DNA from: Bathymodiolus brooksi
Lineage: Eukaryota > Mollusca > Bivalvia > Mytilida > Modiolidae
Assembly: GCA_963680875.1 (NCBI GenBank)
Contig: OY804582.1
Location: forward strand, 48,316,646-48,380,645
Length of the DNA stretch: 64,000 nucleotides
Reading direction: 5' to 3'
Under the pieces are notes generated by a model, which ran no database searches, was not told the origin of the DNA, and was given only the letters and a program-made list of their open reading frames with translations. The first letter of the stretch is position 1. The number at the start of each line of letters is the position of its first letter. Positions 33,600 to 45,611 of this stretch are shown here, piece by piece. Both the position numbers and the translations under genes were made by a program.

Positions 33600-33905
33600 G
33601 TGTTAGGCAAGAGCTAACCTGCAGAACAATTTTCGTAATTTTAATTCCGAATAATCGTCAAGCAATGGAGACCTGCAAAGCAATTCCCCAAACTTTAATT
33701 CAAAATTGCTAAGCAAGCGGAACCTGCAAAACAATTTTACTAACTTGATTAAATAAAATGTCGAGCAAGGGTAACCTGCACGACTTTCATTCCCTAAATT
33801 TAATTGTTTGCTATTACTAAACTTTATTCATAACTTGATTAAATAAAATGTCGCATAAGGGTAACCTGCACTACTTTCATTCACTGAATTTAATTGTTTG
33901 TTATT
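33600..33905. repeat. Tandem repeat in the element's leader
   Basis: Four to five units of about 55-105 bp share GCAAG.G.AACCTGCA and ACTT..TTAATT blocks. The last two (33,740-33,815 and 33,830-33,905) are closest, sharing TAACTTGATTAAATAAAATG. They lie upstream of gag, in the untranslated leader position. Confidence 0.8.
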
Positions 33906-34104
33906 CAGATTAATAGAATATGCCATCAATTTACAAGACTGACAACAAATTATTAATTTTTTCTCTTTTTTTTTTGCTTGAAACTCTGAACTGTTTTCCT
34001 TCTGAAAATCAAAGTTAAAGTTTTGCTTAATTCTAAGACAAAATGTAGCAACTTGAACAACATTTCAATCTAAAGACTTGGCCAGTCCTCAAGGCAACCA
34101 ATTG

Positions 34105-35070
34105 TAATGACGAAATAAAAATCAAACTTTAGTAGTTCACAGTAAAGATTATTACAAATCAAAAATAATCATTACTTGTATCACAATGACTGTCATTTGT
34201 GATTGTGAACTGAAGCACGAATAATCAATTCGCAAAATTATAGAGTGTTTTTAGTAAAGTATATTGAAATCAATCATCAATACTTCACTCACTATGTGTT
34301 TCCATAGCAATTGAGCTCTCGGCTTACGATTTGAAATTTGTACTTTGAAATAGCTTAAATTGAACTGTTATTATTCAAATAAATTTACTTTTTATCAAAC
34401 TTAGTCAACAGTCAGAACTTGTATATATTTATTTCTAAACCGTTTTATAGCAAAAACACGCGTACACACAATTTCAGTTTGAACATGTTTAACTGATGCA
34501 ACACTTTGCTTCAAACTTGTAAGGGACAGACAATTGACAAAGTGTGTATTTATCTTGTGTCTGCTGATTTTTTCCAAAGAGCTTAGTCCAGGGCAACCGT
34601 TCTGAACTCTTATAACTGCCTCTTCACCTTATTATTAACCACCCGAGGTGAAAAGTATCAATTAGACACGAATAAATAAACGCCAATCAAAAATATGCAT
34701 GGATGACAAATGTCCTGTCAACTATAGTACACAACAATAAATTTACTACCCCCCTTTTTCTTCTCTAGTTTAGAAAAATACTTTTCACCAAGGTTTATAA
34801 ACATGAACAAATATGGGGTGAGCCTTTTTATTTTGTGCCGAAATTGTGTGTAAATACCAACACAAAGCACAACAACAGCTTGAACCTTGTATCAGTTCAT
34901 CGTATTCTTTGCACAGTAAACACTATTCAGCAAACTCCATGCCCTGTTTTTTTTGTTTTTTTTTTTATTTTTCCTGCCTATTTTCTTTATTAACCGCGAG
35001 TAAAACAAATAAACAGCAGCCAGCAATAGGACTACAACTATAAATAAGGCCCACGAAAAGAATAATTCAC
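34105..35070 (-). mobile_element. Possible 5' LTR of the Ty3-type element
   Basis: On the minus strand the region would end in ATTTCGTCATTACA just before TTGGTTGCC, which looks like an LTR end followed by a tRNA primer-binding site. The outer edge is unclear, between about 35,050 and 35,165. There is no second LTR in the window, so the call cannot be checked by comparison. Beyond 35,195 the duplicated unit resumes. Confidence 0.35.
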
Positions 35071-35708
35071 GTCACCGATATTGTATCCGATGAAATGAAA
35101 ATTTGACAAATCTCCCGCACCGTCGGCACGAGAAATTCGAAGCCCGCGAAAATTTAAAAAAAAATAAATTGGTGTCTTTAGGCTTTTTCACATCTCACAC
35201 CAATATTGTAGAGTTGATAGCATGCGAAATGAATTATAAGAGCTTATCCATTGTTATTATTAATTCATATATTAACGATAATTACGAAAGTCCAATGAAC
35301 CAACCGATTAACAATAATGGTTCTCACTTAACTGAGGACACCTGTTAACTTCACTAAAGCAAAATATTGGATGACGTGGTTTAAATAATATTTACCAGGC
35401 AGCGTTGAATATTAGAGAAAAATGTTAATCTTTGAGAGTAAAAAAACTAAATAGCTTAAAACAGGATAGCCAAAACCCCATAATTTTATCCATGTCTGAG
35501 GAAGATGAACCTTAGATTTAGTACTCAGTCTGAAAAAGAAACCCGTTATATCCAATACGCGGCCGGTGAAGTTGATGAGATACGCGATAGCTACTGCACA
35601 ACCATAGTTTGATATGCGACATCACATTCCAAATAAACTGTGTGTTATTCCATTATTTAGATGAAACATATATGCGTATGACCACTTTTAAAAGCTTTTG
35701 AACACAAA

Positions 35709-36270
35709 TTGAATCATTTGTTCAATAAAATACTTTTTTTTAAAGAAATACTATATCCATGTCCATTCTTGATTGCCACTTTGTGTGGTTCATATGATCG
35801 TTTCCTTGTTAGCGGGTTGCTGCTAATATGCAAACTACTGAAACAAGGGTCCTTTGTGGCTAAGTGGACGTCATCACTGTATCTATGTCACACATGACCA
35901 CAACAATGTTCCGTGTGTCGTTCAGGAGCATTTAAATTCGTCCGTTTAGTTCCGTGTTCTGATGTTCGCTATGATTTCCACGTAAAATCGATGTTCGATT
36001 CGAGTAATGTTTTATTTATGTCATTTGTATTTATTTCCGCATACTAGTGCGCAACACGATTTCATGTGGTGCAGGATCTGCTGACCCTTGCGGAGCACAC
36101 CTGCTTTTTTAGAGGGATTCATGTTGTTCTATCATTAGTGTTCTGTATAAAGTTTTATGGATCGTTGTTTGTCATTTTGTGATTTTTCGCTTGACCTTTA
36201 TGTTGTATGCCCTTTGATTTGCTGCTTCTGATTACCCCTTTGGTATATACAACCTGTTCTCACTTAAACA
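35709..36270 (+). pseudogene. PLE RT C-terminus and 3' region, remnant (B0)
   Basis: Paralogue of 14,555-15,110. A 62-codon frame contains S-Y-D-R-F-L-V-S-G-L-L-L-I-C-K-L-L-K and K-W-T-S-S-L. The 3' region shows GTGCAGGATCTGCTGACC and GATTACCCCTTTGGTAT. The frame is open at the same place as in the 14.5-kb copy, but both are only C-terminal ends. Confidence 0.75.
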
Positions 36271-36835
36271 TGTGATGCTCTCCATCCAAGAAAATATACA
36301 ACGTTTCAACATAAAAATAATATGCTATAATACTATGTAAGGATTGTGGGAGATTGATATTACAATTTAAATAAAATTCAGTGGACACGACATCATTTTT
36401 GCATTGCATTTGAAATAAAGACGTACACAATATTTGTTTAATTGGTGAATGATGTCGATGCATTTTGTTTTGTTATTTTCTAAATATTCAATTGTGATAC
36501 ACACTGCATTTCTTAGGATTAATTGTCGAACTATACCGTCGGACCAGTAGACATATTAAGTCGACATGTAATGCTTCAGTAACACGATTCATAACAGGAC
36601 ATTTGCTGACTTTAATTTGCAATGTCTAAAAGACGGATTAGAAGATTTACGGTACATGTATCACGCACAACTGTAAAATGAGTTACAGCAATTACATCAT
36701 TACATATGGTACCAGGTATATTTCTTTGCGGAGCAGTAGAAAATATGCTAGGACCAGTGAAATGTGGTAGTAAACTGGCCATGGACCAGTAAAAAGTTTA
36801 TTTCTATTAATATTATCCTATGTAAACTCTTGGTG
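36271..36835. other. Unit sequence without recognised element
   Basis: Shared with 55,310-55,900 of copy C (for example GGACCAGTAGACATATTAAGTCG and ATGGTACCAGGTATATTTC). No coding signal. Confidence 0.5.
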
Positions 36836-37269
36836 TGTGTGCTATCAAAGTTGTAAGCTATACAACAAATATATAATGCCGTATGAGTTTCGACCTCATT
36901 ATCAATCCTTAGTTTTATGTGTAGTGTATTATAGGTCATGGTTTGTTCGTTTTTCCTTTTATCTGTTTGCCACTGTATTGTCTGTCCCTCTCCCATTTAC
37001 GGCTCCTGATTTCCTCTTTGGTATCTTCAACTTTGTCTTTAGTAAATATTACATATCAACTTGAGGGGAAAGAACACCTATCATGCCTACGTAATTAGTG
37101 AAGATTGTTATAGACCTTACAGTTACAATCATGTAGAAACACCGTACAGAATAATATCCTTCGTGAATATAATTTGTTTCCAATCCGATTGTTATCATGC
37201 TCATCATGTCCTTTATTCGTATGTGGTAGAGTTCAAAAAGTGAAATCTCGAGAAAAATTTAAATAAAAT

Positions 37270-37640
37270 ATCCCTATCCTTTAATTTTACGTTCCCCAAT
37301 TAGCACATATATAGCTAGGTATGATTCACGAATTGAGATACACCTCGACACTGACAGTGAGGACTAGTTAGGAACGAAACCTTACTACAAAAGCTTTCTT
37401 CATTCATCACTCATCAACGGGTTTATAATAAGAGTAGCACGAAGGGTGCTACATGTGGAGTAGAAACTACTTACCCTTTCGGGTCATATGTGTTCACACC
37501 AGTTTGATGGAGGGGTTCGTGGTGCTCTTTCTTTGGTTCTCTGTCTCATCTTTTGGACATTATATTGTCTTTCATATTACTTCTTTTGTATCGACAAACT
37601 TTTCCTACACGCATATTCCTTTTTCTAGATGTGGACTTAT
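37270..37640 (+). pseudogene. PLE RT palm-to-C-terminus remnant (B1)
   Basis: Contains H-L-D-T-D and a degenerate Y-D-K-like stretch at 37,350, then 3' region blocks GTGGAGTAGAAACTACTTACC and GGAGGGGTTCGTGG. The equivalent in copy C (56,740-57,150) also preserves F-G-D-F-V-V-R-I-Y-P-I. Stops are frequent. Listed separately from B0 because the two are successive PLE insertions in the unit. Confidence 0.65.
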
Positions 37641-37917
37641 CCAATCTTTATAGTCTCCGGGACATTGATTTATATATGTTCTATGTTGAATTCATTCTCG
37701 AATAAGTATCAAAGATGACAAAACACAAAAGTTGGGCTATCAGGAAAATCGAACCTTGGTACAGTGTTATTGTGGAAAGTGGTTTTTTCGATTAGTTTTT
37801 GAATGCTTGCAAATATATGTTTGTATATATATTACATACCTTTGTTAAATGACCAGTCTTTCGTTTACTTACGAATGTTGTGTAGATAAAATTGACGAGC
37901 GAAATTAGTTTCCATAT

Positions 37918-37967
37918 CAATAATAATAATAATAATAATTATAATAATAATAATAATAATAATAAAT
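37918..37967. repeat. (TAA)n microsatellite, LINE tail
   Basis: About sixteen TAA units with one TTA interruption, directly at the 3' end of the minus-strand LINE after AATAAAGAA-type sequence. It is therefore most simply the element's own 3' tail. Confidence 0.9.
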
Positions 37968-39787
37968 TCTTTATTTATAGAGGGTTACACAGTTAGTTAA
38001 TAACTAATCTTCCCTGAGACCCTCATTGCCATATTTAAACATACATTGTAAAGTACACTATATAAAAGTTATACACAAGAAGCAATACATTGTAATAAGC
38101 ATACACAAAAAAGATTAAGTAAACATTTGATGGTAATTTATGGTACACCATCATTTAAAATGAGACTTTTAACTTTTGTTTTAAATGCATTATGATAAGA
38201 AACTTGCCGTAGCGAAAACGGTAGTTCATTCCATACCTTAGGTTCAGAGTATGTAAAAGTTTTCTTAAAGAGATCAGTTTTTGCCTTTGGGATTTGTAAT
38301 CTTTCACTTGAACATTTTGGAGAGAGTATGGATTTCTGTCAGACAAGTATTGTAATTTATTTTTTGAATATACAGGTGCTTCAGTCTTAGACATTTTGAA
38401 ACAAGAAGATATTTATGATATTTGATTCTCTGTTCAATAGTCATCCATCCCAGTTGTTTAAATAGAGGTCCAAATGGTGCTATGGGAATTTGATATAATA
38501 TCAATCTTGCTGTTCTTTTTTTGCAATTTAAGAATGCGATTTAGTGCATCATTAGAACAGTTTCCCCAAACAACACAGCAATAATCAATTAAAGGCAAAA
38601 TATAACCTGAATAAAAAAGTTGCTTTGATTCAAGATTTGAATATTGCAAAATTTTTGATGATATTTTAGAACAGATTTGATCAATTTGGTTTTTCCAATT
38701 TAGATTTGAGTCAATGTTGATACCAAGTAAATTTTCACAAGCTGAATGATGTTATTGTTTAAAGTTAATAGTCAAAGATAGTTCTTCATTTTGAAATGCA
38801 AGTTTTTGCTTTGTTCCAACTATCATACATTTAGTATTATTACAATTTATAAACATATTATTATCCTGGTACCATAATTCAATTCTATTCAAGTCTTCTT
38901 GGACTTTAGTTTGTATAGCTGAACTATTTTCCCAGAAATGTGCATTGTAGAATCTTCAGCATACATATCAGTGTTGCAATTTGAAATACTTAAAGGCAGA
39001 TCATTTATATATAAAATAAACAATAATGGGCCAAGTATTAAACATTGAGGTACTCCATATTTTACTGGGCATTTATTAGAAAGAGCATTTCCAATTTGTA
39101 CTTGTGTTCTATTTGTCATATAAGTATTAAAAAGAGCAAAAGATTTTTCATTGAATTCATATATTTCAAGCTTTTTGGTCAACAACATCAAAGGCCTTTT
39201 TTAGATCTAAGAGTATAACTACATAATATTTCCATTATTTCTTTCCTCTATCCATTTATCTATTATATTGATTAAAGCAGTTTGACAGGAATGGTTTGAT
39301 CTAAAACCAGATTGGGCATCATGTAGAAGATTGTATTTTACCAAGTGCTGATGTCTTGAGATATGCTTTTCAATTACTTTGGATATAACGGGTAGTACAG
39401 ATATAGATCTGTGATTTGTAGGGATACATTGTTCTCCTGACTTAAAAATTGGAGACACTTTTGCATTTTTTAATATGCTTGGATATATACCGCTGTCTAT
39501 TATTCTGTTGAATATATTAGTTAAGGTAGACACAATAAATGGGGCACTGACTTTCAGAATCTTAGGTCCAATGTTATCAGTTCCAGTTGTTTTTGTCGAG
39601 ATTTAAAAGATCCTGTAGTAATTCATTCATCTGCACTGGGGGTATAGAAAATTGTGTATTTTGAGATATTTTATCATTAACAAAGTTATACAGTTTACTA
39701 AAATTTGTGGAGTCGACATATTTTCACTTTTAAGATTTTCAATACAAGAATTAAAGAACTTGTTAAAGGTATTTGCTATATCTATTG
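37921..39787 (-). pseudogene. LINE reverse transcriptase, inserted into copy B
   Basis: Read on the minus strand: S-T-L-T-N-I-F-N-R-I-I and V-S-P-I-F-K-S-G-E (39,533-39,219), H-R-S-I-S-V-L-P-V-I-S-K, D-A-Q-S-G-F-R, then Y-G-V-P-Q-C-L-I-L-G-P-L-L-F and Y-I-N-D-L-P (39,191-38,889) and M-Y-A-E-D-S-T-M, where the usual Y-A-D-D has Glu for the first catalytic Asp. The C-terminal thumb follows (W-G-N-C-S-N-D-A, 38,649-38,458). At least three frame changes. The element ends in a (TTA)n tail (37,921-37,965 plus-strand TAA repeats). The RT N-terminus and endonuclease are missing. Copies A and C have no LINE at this point (about 21,660 and 57,580). Confidence 0.85.
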
Positions 39788-40153
39788 GTCGTGGTCATCC
39801 AATAATATGTGTACCACAGTTACCTGATATTGTTTGAACTCGCGCGAATTTATGATTTCCATACATTCGCACTCAATTGACAATAACAGGATGTATGTTT
39901 TATTTTTTTATTCATTTAATTGTCTTTTTAATGGATTTAAGATAATAATAACAATATTCTTTTAAATTACTATAGTATATTTTCCGATATCAATAAACAA
40001 GAAATAAACGTAAGCTTGTATACTTGGTTATTTCTAATACTTGATATTTAATGAAAGGCACACTCGCTTGGCGAAATATCAATCAGTAAACCCATTTTAA
40101 AGTTGTAGTTGGAATATGTTTTTGCAACAATGGTATTATTGTATACATTAGTA

Positions 40154-40284
40154 TTGAAACAAAAGAAGCTGTCCGTATTGGACATAGCAAATTTCTTTTT
40201 GTGCACCTCGGCCTTCACCTGAGTAGTCAAGCTGAAAAAGAACCCCGCTATGTCCAATACGGACCGCTTCTTTTGTCTCAATAG
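40154..40284. mobile_element. Hairpin MITE flanked by TA (copy B)
   Basis: Arms of ~38 bp, left TATTGAAACAAAAGAAGCTG and right CGCTTCTTTTGTCTCAATAG in inverted orientation, continue inward as GTCCGTATTGGACATAGC and its complement. The element is flanked by TA on both sides. It is 131 bp here and 134 bp in copy C (57,971-58,104). Partial, eroded copies sit near 14,305-14,400 and 35,525-35,560. Confidence 0.8.
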
Positions 40285-40489
40285 TACTGTATATTTTACT
40301 TACTGCTATTCGCAGCCGGTGAAAAATATTAAGAAGGTATCCGATGATTATTGTACCACCATAGTCTGATATGGGATATCAGATTCCAAATAAACATCTG
40401 TGCTATTCCATTATTTAGATGAAACATATTATCTTCCGACCACATCTAAGCGCTTTGGATCACAAGTTAAATGATTTATTCAATAAAAT

Positions 40490-41090
40490 ACTTTTATGTA
40501 AGCAAATAAATATTCCTGTCCATTCTTGATTGCCCCTTCGTTTAGTTCCTATCATGATTTCCTTGTTAGCGGGCTGGTCCTAACAGGAAAACTACTGAGC
40601 CCATGGTTCCCTGTTGCTAAGTGGAAATCATCACTCCGAAAGCTTTCCGATCGCCAACACATCTTGGTTAACTGCTACGTGTCATGTGCATCACACATGA
40701 CCACATATATTTTCCGTTTGTCGTTTCGAAGCACTTGAGTTCTCCAGGTTTTTGTTCTTGTCTTAGTGGGGCTCGTGTTGTTCATGTTGTGCATGTTGGC
40801 AACTTATATGACGTCATTAATTGCAATGTCAGGTACCATGTCCGAGTAAAAACGACGTTCGAATTATCTCGACTCCCAATTCTTCTGTAGGGGGTTCATT
40901 TTTGTTATTGATGTTATTTGTATTGTGTTAAGTATACTGGTATCCAACACGATCTATATAGTTTCTGTTCTTTTATCTCCGTCTTTGTACTGATGTTGGT
41001 TTGTGTCACTTCAGATGTGGAATTCGTGCCTTCAACGTGGTCTAAGCACTTTCATTCATAAACAAAAACAACTACCGGTGGCGTTGGTGT
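40490..41090 (+). pseudogene. PLE RT C-terminus and 3' region, remnant (B2)
   Basis: A 70-codon frame at 40,526-40,738 contains S-S-Y-H-D-F-L-V-S-G-L-V-L-T-G-K-L-L, K-W-K-S-S-L-R-K-L and finally M-T-T-Y-I-F-R-L-S-F-R-S-T, the end of the RT. It is the best preserved C-terminus among the short copies. The 3' region follows. There is no catalytic part. Confidence 0.8.
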
Positions 41091-41219
41091 ATGCAAATAA
41101 ATTGTAGGTCTATATACTCTAGACTTTTAAATATTTCTACTGATTCCCCGTCTATCGTATTAATAGTACTATATAAGTACTAATGTATGCATAATGATAA
41201 CATAAAGGTTATCCTATTC

Positions 41220-41445
41220 TGTGAAATCATTATTAATCTTGGCGTTCTTATTTTAGTGGATTTCGCGAATTTCTTGGGTCACGCAAAACTTAAAAATTGA
41301 AATCCAACTAAATAACATTTTCCCATTGATGCTTGCCTATAGTGCTTGAAACCACGAATTCAAGAACCCAAGGATCACTGCAGTTTGTAGAAATCACGAA
41401 TATTGGTGCTAACGAACAAAAGTACTTTCACATTATGTAGAATTC
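41220..41445. mobile_element. Palindromic element with TTTCG arms (B)
   Basis: Paralogue of 22,565-22,805. Arm blocks GTGGATTTCGCGAATTTC and GAAACCACGAATTCAAGAAC. It has more mismatches between arms than copies A and C. Confidence 0.65.
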
Positions 41446-41884
41446 AACACTGTTGGTGTGTATGCTATGGAAGTTTTAAGCTATGAAACAAATACAATAA
41501 TGGCGTATGAATTTCGAATCCGTTATAAATCCGTAGTTTTCTGTGTAGTGTTTTGTATATCACTGTTTGCCTTTTGTCCGTTTATCCTTTAGTCGCTTCA
41601 TTGTTTGTCCTTCCACTATTTACGGCTTCTGATCACCTCTTATGTATCTTTAAGCCTTTCTTACGTACATATTACTGATCATCTTCAGTCGGATAGGGAA
41701 CATATGCCTATCATTCCTACGTAATCAGTAATAATTGTTGTAGACCTAACTGTTGCGTAGAAACACCGAACTAAATATTATCCTCCGTCAATATCATTTC
41801 TTTCCAATGAACTTTTTATCCTGTCCATCATTTCCTTTGTTCATTATATGCAGACTTTATACACAGGAAAATCAAACGAATATA

Positions 41885-42420
41885 TCCCGTTCCTTTAATT
41901 TAAGGTTTCGCTATATAGATGATTCCTATCAATACATATGTTTTATGATGTTGTCGATGGTATCTAATTCATTCAGCTTGAGTTAAAGGATGTCAAAGAT
42001 ACAGCGAAGTCTGCTTCATACCTTGTCCTACACCTTGAAACTGATAGTGAGGACCCTTTAAGAGGGACATTTTATGACACTATAAATAATTTCAATGTTT
42101 CCATTGTAAGCTTACTATTTATATATTTGTGTATATATCAACATTCCAGTAGCACATGAATATGGAGTGTATATCTCTCAGCTGATCGCATATTCTTGAA
42201 CTTGTGGCTCCTGTTATGATCTGCGTGATAGAGGGTTACTACTGGTAATGAAGCAGCTACTGAATCAATTGTTTTTAGCGGTTAAGTTGAAGTAATATCT
42301 TCGAATGTTTTACGGTCACCACCATGGCTTGGTTAACCGTTACGGAATATCTGTGTTACAAATGACCAGGGATATGTTTTGTTTGTTGTAATCACAATCC
42401 AGTCATTTTTTCATTCATGA
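41885..42420 (+). pseudogene. PLE RT palm-to-C-terminus remnant (B3)
   Basis: Decodes as F-R-Y-I-D-D at 41,910 (the RT active-site block), then L-K-D-V-K-D-T-A-K-S-A, E-T-D-S-E-G-P-L, and Y-D-T-I-N-N-F-N. A frame break and then A-D-R-I-F-L-N-L-W-L-L follow. The active-site motif is present but the fingers and most of the palm are missing. Paralogues: 23,255 and 59,695. Confidence 0.8.
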
Positions 42421-43424
42421 CTCTTGACAATGTATGTTCAGAACTCACGAGTACTTGAACTTTTAAAGTATATTCTCGCAATACAACCAACAAATATACG
42501 AATCGACCTCAAGTAATCACAAATAAGACATGACATAGGTTGAACTTGGATTAAAGAAAAATAAGCATGAATCGATAGGACGCATGCCAATGCAAGTTTT
42601 TCCTTTTATATTTGTTATTTGTCATCTAATTTGGCTTTGTAAATATCATATTTGTAACAATAAAAATTAAAAAAGCATCTAGTGATTATTTCATTTAAAT
42701 CTACAGTTAGAGTGTATTCTCCATTACGTAGCATACAGAACCTTGCTTTATCTCTGTTCTTAACTTAACCAATTCTCGAATTAGTATCTGAGACAACAAA
42801 TCACAAATCAGATAAATCTAACCTGATATGTAAGGTAATCAGAACGTACCTCACTAATTAAACGTTAGAAACAGAAGGGAAAATATATAATGGACAATCC
42901 TGAAACAATTACAAAATCTTACAATGTTAGAGAACTAAGCTATCGTATTCATAAAAGCTTGCAGCTGTACGATTTTTAAACTTAAGAACTATCTTGCCTT
43001 CGGGATAATAAGAGTATATAGTTTCGACCTGTGTGAAAAAAGTGATGAAATAACACAATAGTTTTATTAAACATGAATATGTTTTTACAGAAAGTTAAAC
43101 AAAAAGTGGGTGGTAATTGCTTGCCACGAGCGTCTTTGTGGAAAACAACACAAACATACTTTATCATAACAAATATCATAATTATCAAATATATATATAC
43201 TGTCATTTAAAGCATCTTTTCTATTTATTGCAAAGGACGTTTATTTCTTTGTTTGATAGCTAACATGGCAACTTCAAAAGCTTGTCAACTATTTTGCAGA
43301 GTATATTTGTATTTAATTATAAATGCGGTTTTAGAATTCGAACTGTATTATTTTCTTATCGACAAGTTGGTGCTATTTGATTTTGAAGGTGCTTGCTTCA
43401 TATCAATTATATCCCTAAGCCAAT

Positions 43425-43780
43425 CGTTGGTGCAATGATAAGCGAGCTCGCCCCGAGTGATATACATCGTGGGTTCGAGTCGTGGGCGGGTCAAACCAAT
43501 GGCTAGAAATTGGTACTCGCTGCTTCTAGGCTAAGTAAACACCTTTAAGGAGAAAGCGGCGACGGGTGTCGCGGAATTATGATGATGTGTCCTGATGACT
43601 TATCTTCCCACAGACAATTGATTTAATAGGCAAGCACAATATATATTAAACAAATCGTGTTCGCTTAGTAAAAACGGCCATCACCATAAGCTTAACGATC
43701 TGCAACCTATCTCGCCAAGATATTGCTGAAGAATTTCTCATTTTTACGTTAAATAGCAATCACTCACTCACTCATTCCAT
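43425..43780 (+). mobile_element. tRNA-derived SINE (B)
   Basis: Same layout as 25,488-25,842: B-box-like GTGGGTTCGAGTCG, body with GGTCAAACCAATGGCTAG, 3' tail CACTCACTCACTCAT. It is at the same unit position, so it was duplicated with the unit. Confidence 0.8.
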
Positions 43781-44639
43781 AGCTCCATGATATAAACATC
43801 TGACTTATTTTGTCTTTATGTTCAGACCCTTCTACGTGGAAATCATGTTGTTCTTTTTTATGTTAACCTTCACAACACTAAAGTTCACCAAACAGGTATT
43901 AAACTGATATACAACTAAAAAGATCTGAATGCTAGCGTATGATTCTCTCCGGGGATAGCAAAACGAGGGTTACACTCGAATGTACAGTTTGCTAGTCCCA
44001 GGCGTCTCTGATGTATTTCTATTGCAATATACCGTTTCTGACCTTTATCAAAAGACATACCAAAAAACAGAAACTTCACCCGAGACAAGATTGACTACGG
44101 ATGATAGCCTGGTATCTCGATCCATCATAACCAGGCTGTCAGCAGCCTCTCTCATAAAGATCCAGTATAACTACAAGATTGGGAAGACCAATATCAAATG
44201 CGCTATTTTATTTTAGAATAATTGCTGTATTACTCGACACACACGCTCGGTTTCATCGTACACACTGTCATCTAATGTGAATATGGTTCTTGCATAGGCG
44301 AAGAAGCGAAAATGGGATAATTGTCTGCAGGTTTTAATTCCTAATGTAATTCTAAGGGATCAATATCAGTTATTTCTGACAATACCATTTGACACTTGAA
44401 CATAATCATTAGATTGTCTGTTCCCTCTGGTTTTGTTGCTCCCAAAGACTTTTATATTATTTGACATTTTTATGTGGGCGTACTTTATGAAGGTTATTCC
44501 AGAAACGTGTCGCACGCACTGAGTTAGATATATATGTATTTATTGTAAATATACGACAATAGTGCTTATCATAGTTTTCAACAATTTATTAAAGCGTATC
44601 GGTACAAAATGAGTTCCATATAAAATAGAGTTTAACATG

Positions 44640-44960
44640 ACATTTCACCCTCGGTTTTTTTTGCGGTGTCCGGCTTGCTAATCGTTTTACTATTTTTCTT
44701 TGTAATGTAAATGTATGTGTCCGAGCTCCGTGTTGTGATGTCCGTTACGATTCCCGAATGAAATGTTCAGTTCATCTTTACCTCTAATTGCTAGTAGGAG
44801 AGGTCATGTCTTATTTAAGTTAGTTGTGTTTGTTAGCGGATAGTGGTGTCCAACACATATTGTGTTGTGTTTGTGTTTTGTTTGTCATCGGCGTGTGTAC
44901 CCTATCAGCAAGTTTCTCTGAATTGTCCATTTTTGATTGCCCCGTCAGTATATCTCTAGC
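44640..44960 (+). pseudogene. PLE 3' region, remnant (B4)
   Basis: Counterpart of 29,570-29,860. Blocks TCCGTGTTGTGATGTCCGTTA and GCGGATAGTGGTGTCCAACA are kept, and no coding part is left. Confidence 0.55.
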
Positions 44961-45150
44961 GTATATTACACTTAGATACACCATCAAGTAAAGAAACACC
45001 TTTTTATTGCTGTTCGTCATATTTTGTTATTTTGCTTCACGTGTATCTTCTTTTCTGTTTATTCCGTCAATTTAAACCGTGTCAATTTATGATGTTGCAT
45101 ATTTAAAGTCGAACGCAAATTTCTTATGTACAGAAAGTACGTGTAATTTG

Positions 45151-45610
45151 CTTTTGTGTTTTCGTTTCTTTCATATATGTATGTAATAACGTATCTAGTT
45201 TTTATACAATAATTAACCAATGTATGACATAGCACCACACACTAAATGATACCGACTATTCCGCACTATTTCACAATGATACAGACCACATATCATACCA
45301 ATTGTTTTGAAAACGTATCTGCTATTCCGATTTTTCTTGTTTATAATATCATTATCACATTGACATTATTATAAAATATATTCATTATCGTAAAGTAATA
45401 ATGATTGCATTAGCTATGAATTATAAATTGCAATAATTTATATATCATATAATGCATACCAATCCAAACCACTGACTGCTGGGTAGATGATACCCTCGAT
45501 GACTCAAATTTCACAAGTGAACGAAAAACCAAAGACCCTAGGCATCATGAATTATATATGCCCGAGGGAGGTTAATCACAGTCTTTAATAGCACATTATA
45601 GACGAACGGT
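45151..45610. other. Unassigned stretch
   Basis: AT-rich, no gene, RNA or repeat recognised. A run of imperfect ATTATCA/TGATAAT motifs near 45,345-45,400 is the only structure. Confidence 0.4.
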
Positions 45611-45611
45611 G

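Larger units (their letters stand above)
35195..45150 (+). repeat. Large duplicated unit, copy B
   Basis: Begins with the last ~150 bp of module 1 and continues through module 2. It aligns in order with 54,150-61,766 (copy C) and 20,290-30,000 (copy A). A 1.87-kb LINE (37,921-39,787) interrupts it. Individual sub-elements are listed separately. Confidence 0.85.

Noticed and set aside
34846..35043. A 65-codon plus-strand frame with a Phe/Cys-rich segment
   Set aside because: The hydrophobic part is a T-rich tract, and the frame is antisense to the possible LTR.
40048..40281. A 77-codon minus-strand frame that is also open, with similar residues, at 57,859-58,101
   Set aside because: It overlaps the hairpin MITE and its similarity follows from duplication of the DNA. 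The differences between copies include an in-frame insertion and no excess of silent changes that I could see. I do not consider it a gene.
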